Source of the DNA: Ciona savignyi
Taxonomy: Eukaryota > Chordata > Ascidiacea > Phlebobranchia > Cionidae
Length of the DNA: 64,000 nucleotides
Direction: 5' to 3'
NCBI GenBank assembly: GCA_000149265.1
Contig: CH003313.1
Span: 2,904,099 to 2,968,098 of the forward strand
Shown here: in pieces, positions 25,036 to 33,732 of the stretch
Layout of the letters: each line of letters opens with the position of its first letter
How positions within the stretch are numbered: position 1 is the first letter of the stretch
The notes under the pieces: model-generated
The model's input: only the letters and a program-made list of their open reading frames with translations
What the model was told of the DNA's origin: nothing
Database searches by the model: none
Translations under genes and position numbers: made by a program

Positions 25036-25433
25036 TTAACTTATTCTATATTAGCCTACACACACAAACTTAAAATAAAGCAAACGCTAAGCAAGAAAAA
25101 ATCAACAATACGACAGTTATTGGAGCACATAATGGAAAAATAAAATGAAAACAGTTTGTCAGATGAATCAGTCCAGCGTGTTAGGAAGCAGCTGTTTTAC
25201 CAATCAAGTCTCCAACCATTTAACCACAAGACTGTTCATTTGGTTGGGTACAAATTATTTTATTTTACTGTTTAATATCAGCGTTCCAATTTAGGTTCTT
25301 GTCCAGTCGCCAGCTAATGGTTCTGGTGGGTAGAAATGCTAACCGTGTGTTGTTTTATGTCAAATATGCTTTTAAGTTGTTAAGTAATATATCATGTTCA
25401 ACTGAATATATTAAAAAGAAAAGAAAAAAAGTG

Positions 25434-25553
25434 TGTCAGAAGTGGGATTCGAACCCACGCCTCCATTCGGAGACCAGAATACTCAACACCACATAGCGGC
25501 GAAGAATGGTTAGTTCTTGAGTCTGGCGCCTTAGACCACTCGGCCATCCTGAC
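25434..25553 (-). tRNA. tRNA-Leu (CAA), intron-containing
   Basis: On the minus strand the gene starts GTCAGGATGGCCGAGTGGTC, with a typical Leu A box. The acceptor GTCAGGA pairs with TTCTGAC. The anticodon loop is ACTCAAG (CAA). It is followed by an intron of about 35 nt whose TTGAGT segment pairs with the anticodon, as in eukaryotic tRNA-Leu(CAA). The long variable arm CTCC-GAAT-GGAG and the T arm GTGGG-TTCGAAT-CCCAC are intact, with C at position 48. A run of seven T residues on the minus strand (25424-25430) follows the 3' end as an RNA polymerase III terminator. Confidence 0.95.
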
Positions 25554-25796
25554 TGTACGAGGAAACTGCTGCAAAATAGGACCAGATTGCAAGGCATATA
25601 TTCGAGTGTAGATTTTCGACGATAATTTGTTAAATAGTAATACAATTTTACAACAAATTTAAATGCATACAATCTGTTTTCTTATGTAAAATGTTTATAT
25701 ATTCGGCGGTACAGTCTGATATTCGGATAGTTATAACAGGGCCATACGATCGATAATACTATACACCGGTAGAGATAATATTTTGACCATATAGTA

Positions 25797-25978
25797 CAGT
25801 GGTTCTTAAACTTGTTGGAGGTACCGAACCCCGCAAGTTTTATGCGGGCATTCACCGAACCCTTCGTTAAAATTCAAAATATGTATGTTAAAAAACTTGA
25901 GCCTAAAGTGAACTTATCCTAATCTCCGCTGAACCCCTGATACTGACTCATCGATCAAACCCAGTTTAAGAACCACTG
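25797..25978. mobile_element. hAT-like MITE, 182 bp, perfect 16-bp TIRs
   Basis: It begins CAGTGGTTCTTAAACT and ends with its exact reverse complement. ATATAGTA lies directly before it and is repeated two bases after it, which fits an 8-bp hAT target duplication. It has no coding capacity. It is absent from the equivalent site in copy 2, where a short palindrome stands instead (32097-32116). Confidence 0.85.
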
Positions 25979-26478
25979 CTATATAGTACTATGGTGCGAT
26001 TAAGACAATTAATCTGTTGTGGAAATGCGTTAATTTCTATCCCTGTAGTAATACGTGCAGGTTTTCAGACAGTTATTTTGTTCCCTGTAATCAACTGTGC
26101 CCGCATGTATGTAATAATCATTTACTTTGGTATGTAACATTCTTTGCGTGCATTTCGTTCTATATAACCCGACGTGTTTCTCTTTTGTTTCATTCAGTAC
26201 GATTTACCACCAAGGACCCCCAATAGAAGAATACAACATACTCGAAACGACGTTTTGCTTTATTCTAGCCACGTTTATTTTTTCCACTTTAATCTTATAA
26301 AGCCGACTCTCCCATGTCCCATCGGCACTGTGTCGTGCTTGCACACTTTTATTTAAGGCTTTAAATTTATTAATGTTGATTTTAAAAAGGGTTCACTCCT
26401 GCAACTGGCTTTGCTTAATTTGTGGTTTAACCGCACGTCATTTTTTCTTTGTGTATTTTATGTCCGGCCCGTTCGTCC

Positions 26479-26773
26479 GGCCCGCTGGTCTAACGGTTAA
26501 GTGCGTCGTCTCTCAATCGAAAGGTTGCAGGTGCGAAACTGGTCGCTAGCTAGTCGGTTGTGTCCTTGGGCAAGGCACTTTACGGACATTGCCTGAACCC
26601 AGCGGATTAATGGGTTCTACCAAATTAAAGGAACGTGTCTATTATATACAACACACTGCAATAGCTCCGGTAACCCGACGATGGGCGCGAGGTGATCTGA
26701 CGATTGCCCGTGTGTTAACTACCTTGGTTTCCCCATTCACGGGGATAAAGATTAATATCCTATCCTATCCTAC
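26479..26773 (+). mobile_element. Full-length tRNA-derived SINE (reference copy)
   Basis: The head is tRNA-like: box A TGGTCTAACGGTTAAGTGC and a degenerate box B GGTTGCAGGTGCGAAAC. The body follows (CTAGCTAGTCGGTTGTGTCC, TTGGGCAAGGCAC, TGAACCCAGCGGATTAATGG, GTAACCCGACGATGGGCG, GGTGATCTGACGATTGCCC). The end is CACGGGGATAAAGATTAATATCC and a (TATCC)n tail. Such a head with a short-repeat tail is standard for Pol III SINEs mobilised by a LINE. It lies in the 1-kb block missing from copy 2, so it may be a post-duplication insertion or part of a deletion there. Confidence 0.85.
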
Positions 26774-27007
26774 GTGTTTTAACAATTGTAGTTTTGCCGT
26801 TTTATCTTGCCTCCTTAATCTAAAATAACTTAGCCGTTTTTTTAATGCAATAAAGGAAAAAAATAAAACTAAATTAAATCAGAAAAATCCAATCCCACTC
26901 AAAACAATGACCAGTCTATATTTATCGCTCGGTCATAACTGGACGAAAATAACTAATTGCGTTGGACTTTTAGAGTTCTTAGACCAGGGAGGCAACATAT
27001 TGCCCGT

Positions 27008-27128
27008 GAAGAGCATTTGACCGTCCCGCAGACTGTATCTAACCATAGTTTTACGACGCCCAGTGATTTTTATTTTATGGAATATAATTTTAAATGGATC
27101 TTTACGTGCAAAAGGTTGCCGACCGTGG
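27008..27128. mobile_element. hAT-like element remnant
   Basis: GACCGTCCCGCAGACTGTATC matches the internal GGCCCGC block of 61415-61602. The right end AAGGTTGCCGACC is the reverse complement of the GGTCGGCAACC end of 54049. It is therefore a 3' fragment of that family, shared with copy 2 at 32185-32297. Confidence 0.5.
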
Positions 27129-27438
27129 TCTAGCATTACCACACTGATGTAAAACTTGACTATTGGATTGTATTAAATGACATCATAACACCTGACAATG
27201 CAAAATGTATGCTTTAGATATAGCAAATATATATAAACAGCCACCTCAATCTAAAACCCTATGGGAGTTATCTCCGAATCGGACAATGCAAAACAATATT
27301 TTATTTTTATTGATCTATTTTAAAAAAATTGTTTTACTTGTTCTTTAAAATAGTTAGTGTAAAGTTTAGTAAAACTGCATAATGTCACTTGAGGGGGGTT
27401 ACCCCACTAGACCCATCTCACCCCCACAATTCCCCCAG

Positions 27439-30163
27439 AAATAAGAAAGCGACAGTGGTGTGGGTCCTACTAACGAGGCACATTCTCACCCCTCGGCAGA
27501 GGCACATCACTGAGAAAAGAAATTTCGCTGAAAACAAGGAATTTATCACTTTGCTCGTCTATCTCAATGATGGAAAGAAGGTTTATTATCCATGTGAGTC
27601 TTCCAATTGTTGGCTGTTTAACTACAATCAATTAAAAAATCGACTTAAAATGAGGGAACTAATGCTAACCCCTAATACCAACCTTAACTTCAACCCAACA
27701 CCAACCCTTCTTCGATTAAGCGGTTTTCCTTCCTTTTAAGTTTATATTTTCCAAACCCACTAAGCATATTGTATACTACGGATAGGATAGGATATTCATG
27801 TTTATCCCCATAAAAAACGCATAGGAATAACACTAGAGCAATCGTCAGAACACCTCTTGCCCATCGTCGGGTTCCAGAGCTATTGCAGTAGTGTATTGTG
27901 TATGATTCATATGTTCCTTCATTTTAGTAGAACCCAATAATTTCCTAGATTCAGACAATGTCGGTTAAGTGCCTTGCCCAAGGACACAACTGACTAGCTA
28001 GCGACCAGTTTCGAATCTGCCACCCATCAGCTGAAAGGCCACGCACCAACCCACTGAGCTAATCAGTCAACGCAAAGTATGGGTGGTGGGTCAACATCTA
28101 AACACGAGATTCCCACCCAGACAGCCCCCCGCCGCACATTGATGGGGTTCGGATCAACAGCCCCCATTACTTAACGAGGATCCAGGTCCCAGAGAACGGA
28201 CCCCACCGATATACACTGGTGGTGTCACAGTATGAGAAACACAAGAATATCAGATACACGTTGCGGGTTTATTCACTTGTCGAGTTCAAGTTCAATAATA
28301 TCGAAGACCCGTATCGGTTGAAAAAGAGGGTAAGTACCATTTTAGAGCACAACGAAATAGAAATCTTACCTGCCTGTGTAATAGGTATTGAACTCCTAGA
28401 TGTAACAACACCTCACCCCCCCAAAAAAATCCTCAACTTTATGACACAATTAATTAAACAACACCCCAGAAAAAAAAGATTTCCCTAGTTATGCAATCAT
28501 ACATGGGCTAATGTTAGAACCCCATATTTCACCACAGATACAGGGAGAATGGACAGCGTCAACTGCCGGGGGTTGTTCAAATAACAAGGCAACTTACGGC
28601 AACAACCCCATCTACCAGATCAATATTGAGGTATTTAATGCTGCGTTTCTCGATACTTGGATATTTGCACATGATAATACTAGATATTTGAGCATGGTAA
28701 TATTGTGTGGACTTGTGAATATGACTCAGATGAGAAGACAGTGTGTTTGTGAAACTTGTTTAAATATAAATTGTTTGAACTTTTAAATGTGACTCAGATC
28801 AACGGTTTTAAAGTTAATTCCACAACTAAACCATGTGTTATATAATCATATAGTTAAAAGTCCCATTTCGGATTATATTTAAAATATCAGTTTTAGGTTC
28901 GTGTTTTCACATTAAAAAAAGGGGTTCGGTTTCTTTATTGGGTCAAACAAAATAACTAATACAAACCGATTAAGTGGTTTAGTGGTGGTTCAGTTACGAT
29001 GTTATATAAGAAGAAAGTACAAGTATATCGAAAGTTTCGTTTGTTTTTGCATTTACATGGGAACTGAAGCTTCACATCCACTATTAGAAGCGTTTTAAGC
29101 ATTTTTTCAGTGCTGGCCCAAAATAAACTACGCAATCAGTTTATGGGTACAATTCCAGTACAATTCACTCATTATAATTCCCTTTATTTCACACCCCCAT
29201 AAACACAATGATCATGTAAAATCAATACAGGGAAACGGACAAGCTCAACTACTGGTTGAACTTCGTGCCCCGAAAGATTACAACAACGGCTTCGATATCA
29301 TCTGTGTTGAAACCAATGCGGAGAAACCTTTCAATAAAACAACATCTGGTTCTTTCAGGTCGGTACAACCTTCTTATTAGTGCTGTGTGTTGAATTGTGT
29401 TTATCTTTTTACCTTTGTGGTGCCCTGCTAGTTATATAATTTATTATATAATAGTTTTGTATGTGTAACCAGGCATCACATTTTTTGTCTGATATTTTTG
29501 ACATTCGTTTTACTGAACATCGTTCCAATTTGTACTTGTGTGGTAAGGTGGTATTCTAGTACAATTTCTACCAGTTCTAAACTTCTGAAGGAACCGAGTT
29601 TGGACAACTAGGACAATAAAACAAAATTTGCTGGGTCAAGGCAAACCGTGTTTTTGCTAGTCGGTTGTGTCATTGGGCAATTCACTTTAATTAAACCCAG
29701 TGGATTAATGGGTTGAAACAAAGTAAAACAATGTCTGCAAACTAGTCCGCGCATTCATGATATTTTGTTGGGCAACACTAAAGAAACTGAAAAAGGGGAA
29801 ACTGCACCACTGAACTATTGAAATTAATTATAACCCTGATTCAAAAACTAATCTTAACCTTAAAACTAAAACTTTAACCACAGCCCTTACAAAAATCCTA
29901 ATACCATAAGTGCCTTGCCCAAGGACACAACCGCGAGCGACCAGTGTTGAACCTGCAACCCTTTGGTTGAAAGGTGACGCACTAAACTACTAGAGTAATC
30001 TGTGATTGCCCCATCCAGGCCGGGCTACAGCGCATTGGAGATATCGGTGCCATGCGGTGTGTACAACATCATCCCATGCACGTTCAGTGCCCAGCAACTC
30101 GGCCACTTCTTTCTTGATATCGGATCTTCCGTACAATCCACCAAGATAGCTCGCTTAAAATAA
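27439..30163 (+). CDS. Second CAPN7 C-terminal cassette (exons 14'-18')
   Basis: Five exons: 27439-27593, 28121-28329, 28538-28630, 29231-29358 and 30019-30163. They match exons 14-18 of CAPN7 in order, phase and length, except that exon 14' has 24 extra bases (eight codons) from a GAGGCAC direct repeat. All frames are open, GT/AG sites are kept and the stop is kept. I count about 23 synonymous differences against three amino-acid changes plus the insertion, and two of the three changes sit beside the insertion. There is no start codon, MIT region or protease core. It can only be expressed by splicing from upstream CAPN7 exons: exon 13 and exon 17 both end in phase 2, matching exon 14'. Alternatives are a decaying partial duplicate too young to show damage, or an allelic assembly artefact. 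Confidence 0.85.
27670..27868 (-). repeat. Segment present only in copy 2 (MITE piece and SINE tail)
   Basis: These 199 bases are missing from copy 1 between 21138 and 21139. They hold a MITE-like stretch (CCTAATACCAACC to GCGGTTTTCC) and the tail half of the SINE. Continuous SINE sequence in copy 2 shows that copy 1 suffered the deletion. Confidence 0.75.
27779..28072 (-). mobile_element. SINE upstream of exon 15'
   Basis: Minus-strand copy with tail (GGATAGGATATTCATG), body and head (CCATCAGCTGAAAGGCCACGC). It ends about 50 bp before the exon 15' acceptor. It is longer than its copy-1 counterpart at 21138-21332. Confidence 0.8.
29906..30005 (-). mobile_element. SINE head next to exon 18' acceptor
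   Basis: It has AAGTGCCTTGCCCAAGGACAC, GCGAGCGACCAGTGTTGAACC and TTTGGTTGAAAGGTGACGCAC, then CTAAACTACTAGAGTAAT. It is absent from copy 1 and ends 14 bp before exon 18'. It replaced the original pyrimidine-rich acceptor region and supplies a branch-point-like ACTAAAC. Confidence 0.75.
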
Positions 30164-31017
30164 TTCCACTATTTTGGAATGGTCTTATGAAAATCGTGCT
30201 GTGATAGTGTTAGGGAAAGTTGTTGTAGGGAATTTGCAAAATAAACGTCATTCAGGCTTGTTAAACGGGAAGGAGGCGCGCTTTTAAGGGTTGTGCATAG
30301 TCATGCGTAGCGAAGCGCGCCTGTCAAGGGTTGTGTGGTCATTAGTTATGTGGCGTACGAATCGTGATTTTGCCTCGAGCTTAATATTTTGCCAACAAAC
30401 AGCCATCGTGTACAAAACACTGCAAGAGTGGCTGTGGTCACGTAGCGCTATGACGTATATCCTATTTTCAAAACCAGTCGCGTTTCCCACCATTCGCACA
30501 AACACATGAACCATGTCCTATATAGTTTAATTTCACATTCTTGTTAACCGGCCCGCAAGTTGTATATTTTGGAAGCCCAAAGCGTTCCCCCAAAATATAT
30601 AACCACGCGGGTTGCCCAGGAACAACTATTTTCATACAATTTATGCTCTTTTACACCACTCGCTCGTATTTCCTTACTTTCATGCACTTTATACTCCATA
30701 GTTTATATTATTATATTCATTGTTATTTAAAACTTGTATTTTGTTGCAATTTTAATCGCGTTTTGCTACGGTACGGAATAAAGAAATCGAGTTCGTATGT
30801 TGTTCATTGCACTGTGCACTGTGGATTTCAATTTAGCGGGAAACCGTGTGTCGTCTGCTCGCATTGTGGCGTAATAGTAAAGATGGCTTATTTGACTGAA
30901 CAAATTAGGAACAGATACTCACGGCGTGGTTCGGAAAAACGTAGAGATGTTAATACAACAATAATCCGAATTTAGCGTGGTAGATGCCGTAACTCTACAG
31001 CGGACCCAATAATTAAA

Positions 31018-31345
31018 CGCCCCTTCACCTGAACCCATTGGATTAATGGGTTCTACTAAATTAAAGGAACGTGTAAATCTTAAACAACACACTGCAATAG
31101 CTCCGGTAATCCGACAGTGGGCGCGAGGTGATCTGACGATTGCTCGTGTGTAGCCTATAGCACCCCTGCTTTTTCCTTTTTATTTTGAGTTATCACGTTT
31201 CACAAGCAAAATTTCACACGTTCACAAGCAAAAACTGTGTTAAAAACGAATAATGTTGACAAATCGAACCAGCGATTCACCACATGTGTTAACCCCCTGG
31301 TTTTCCAATTCACGGGAATAAACATGAATAACCTATCCTAACTTA
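31018..31345 (+). mobile_element. SINE 3' part with 138-bp insertion
   Basis: Same SINE as 24853-25035, but interrupted after GCTCGTGTG by 138 bp (31151-31288). The insertion ends in ATGTG, so a TGTG is repeated at both borders. It carries two TTCACAAGCAAAA units. Copy 1 shows the uninterrupted site. Confidence 0.75.
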
Positions 31346-31735
31346 TTCTATGTTAGCCTACACACACACTTAAAATAAAGCAAACGCCAAGCAAGAAAAA
31401 TACAACAATACGACAGTTATTGGAGCATATAATGGAAAAATAAAATAAAAACAGTTTGTCAGGTGAATCAGTCAAGCGTGTTATAAAGCAGCTGTTTTAC
31501 CAATCAAGTCTCCAACCATTTAACCACAAGACTGTTCATTTGGTTGGGTACAAATTATTTTATTTTACTGTTTAATATCAGCGTTCCAATGTAGGTTCTT
31601 GTCCAGTTGCCAACTTAAAGGGTTCTGGTGTATAGGAATGCTAACCGTGTGTTGTTTTATGTCAAATATGCTTTTAAGTTGTTAAGTAATATATCATGTT
31701 CAACTGAATATATTAAAAAGAAAAGAAAAAAAGTG

Positions 31736-31855
31736 TGTCAGAAGTGGGATTCGAACCCACCCCTCCATTCGGAGACCAGAATACTCAACACCACATAGCG
31801 GCGAAGAATGGTTAGTTCTTGAGTCTGGCGCCTTAGACCACTCGGCCATCCTGAC
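31736..31855 (-). tRNA. tRNA-Leu (CAA), second copy
   Basis: Duplicate of 25434-25553 with identical acceptor, D arm, anticodon (CAA), intron and T-arm stem, and the same T-run terminator. The one difference in the mature part is C to G between variable arm and T stem (position 48). C48 normally forms the Levitt pair with base 15, so this copy may fold less well. It could be a functional variant or the first step of decay. Confidence 0.9.
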
Positions 31856-32096
31856 TGTACGAGAAAACCGCTGCAAAAGTGGACCAGATTGCAAGGCATA
31901 TATTCGAGTGTATATTTTCGACGATAATTTGTTAAATAGTAATTCAATTTTACAACAAATTTAAATGCAGACAATCTGTTTTCTTATGTAAAATGTTTAT
32001 ATATTTATATTTACGGTACAGTCTGATATTCGGATAGTTATAACAGGGCCATACAATCGATACTATACACCGGCAGATATAATATTTTGACCATAT

Positions 32097-32116
32097 AGTA
32101 CTTACATGTAAGTACT
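32097..32116. repeat. 20-bp perfect palindrome at empty hAT site
   Basis: AGTACTTACA followed by its exact reverse complement, between ATAT and ATGGTGCG. These flanks are the same as those of the hAT-like MITE in copy 1. Palindromic filler is a known footprint of hAT excision through hairpin-ended flanks. Confidence 0.8.
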
Positions 32117-32361
32117 ATGGTGCGATTAATACAATTAATCTGTTATTTATACATTAATACAATTAATCAGGTATTTTGTGCCTTTTTGACCGTCCCGCAG
32201 ACTGTGTCTAATCATAGTTTTACGGCGCCCAGTGATTTTTATTTTATGGAATATAATTTTAAATGGATCTTTACGTGCAAAAGGTTGCCGACCGTGGTCT
32301 AGCATTACCACACTGATTTAAAACTTGACTAATGATTATATTACATGACATCATAACACCT

Positions 32362-33732
32362 TATTGTTATCATTATTACGCCATCTATGACCGTGAGTAA
32401 CCTATAAAACACAACAATGACTCAAAAACAGCACGAGGTGTGTTAACGTTCATATGACATAGCTATGGCTATAAATTGTGTGGTTTTAGAAGTTGTCGGG
32501 AAACTTGCTGTTCTAAATTCCATTGTTTTAATACTTATGTAAAGAGTTAAGTTATGTAACAAGTTAAGTTACGTAAAAAGTATCGGCCTACACTACACAT
32601 GACATTGGTAGTACATTATAACAGCTAGAGCACAAGGAATTTTTACATAAGAATCGATGTTAAAACGCTAATACAGACACACAATTTTCCTTCTTGAAAT
32701 GATATCGTTTATACATCCGAATCATTTCCTAATCGAATCAAATTCGTACTCCGATTCTGGAATAGACATCCCTACTTGTGTACTTAGGCAATGTGTTTCA
32801 GGTGTCGTTGTTCTATTCCCCCATATACTACCCATTGTAAACCATTCTAAAGTGAGAGGTTGTAGTTCGAAAACAGCAAAAAATTTTCCACACAAAATCC
32901 AATTGTAAACTTTAATTTTACCGGAAAATATCGTTTCTAAGGTTAATCCCCTCAGTAAACTACCTTATTTTTTTCTTAAAAAAAACAGAACATACAGAAA
33001 AAATCGTTTACAATTAATACCTGCTTATCATTAAAAACTGCGCAGCCTAACAAACCCACATTTATCTTAAATCCTAACCGACGCCTTCAAATGTGAATTA
33101 AGGTTTACGTGATCCCCAATTCGAATCGAGGATTACGAGAACTATTAAAAGTCGGCCGGGTCCAGAAAAAGGGTTATTTAAAGATAAATGAAATCCTTTC
33201 AATTTTCCAACCGTCTATAATACTAATCACCCAATTAAACAACTAATTAACTAATACTGCTTCTCGTTTGCACCGCACGAGATTTTTTTGATATATTTCA
33301 TTTTATTATGAAAAAAAACTTCTCACTATATCACATAAACTACAACGTTACCGTCTATGAGAAAACACAATTATGACGATAACAAAGGCACACAAACAAA
33401 CTTGCGATTAAAATCAAAAGGCACATCTCATTATTTGAAGCCTTCTGAAATATTTCATTTTTTAGGACTGGATTAAAAACTCGATGGATTTGATTTTCGT
33501 GACAATTTGCACCTTGCAGGGCATTGAAGTTGGATTTAACACTAGTGGGCGGTATTTACAAACACGTCATGGGAAGAAATGGGGAGTAGATTTTCACCTT
33601 GCATGGGCAGTCGTGTGCGGCACGACACTGCCATAGTTGGACATAGTTCTTCGCGATCCTTGCTTTGGTTCAGCCGAATTGAGAACAAGGTAGGCGCCGA
33701 ATGGTGCGAATGCACGGGGCTGCGCGGTGCCC
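32362..33732. other. Spacer between duplication and Kir gene
   Basis: AT-rich, with no exon recognised on either strand. TTTATT at 33302-33307 (AATAAA on the minus strand), about 430 bp beyond the Kir stop, is a possible Kir poly(A) signal. Confidence 0.45.

Larger units (their letters stand above)
20700..27191 (+). repeat. Tandem duplication, copy 1 (6.5 kb)
   Basis: It runs from intron 13 of CAPN7 through exons 14-18, the 3' flank, a tRNA-Leu gene and a partial hAT-like element. It aligns with 27283-32361 in the same order and orientation. The copies differ by several large indels: 199 bp lost here after 21138, about 490 bp lost in intron 15 of copy 2, a hAT-like MITE here only, and about 1 kb around 26030-27008 present here only. 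GACAATGCAAAA occurs both just after copy 1 (27193) and at the start of copy 2 (27281). It may mark the junction. Confidence 0.92.
27283..32361 (+). repeat. Tandem duplication, copy 2 (5.1 kb)
   Basis: Second copy of 20700-27191, starting about 90 bp after copy 1 ends. It contains all five last CAPN7 exons, the poly(A) signal, the SINE remnants and the tRNA-Leu gene. It is shorter because of deletions in intron 15 and of the block equivalent to 26030-27008. It has gained a 24-bp in-frame insertion in exon 14', a SINE fragment next to exon 18' and a 138-bp insertion in the downstream SINE. Confidence 0.92.

Noticed and set aside
25398..25672. Minus-strand ORFs of 64 and 78 codons
   Set aside because: They are read through the tRNA-Leu gene, which fully explains the sequence.
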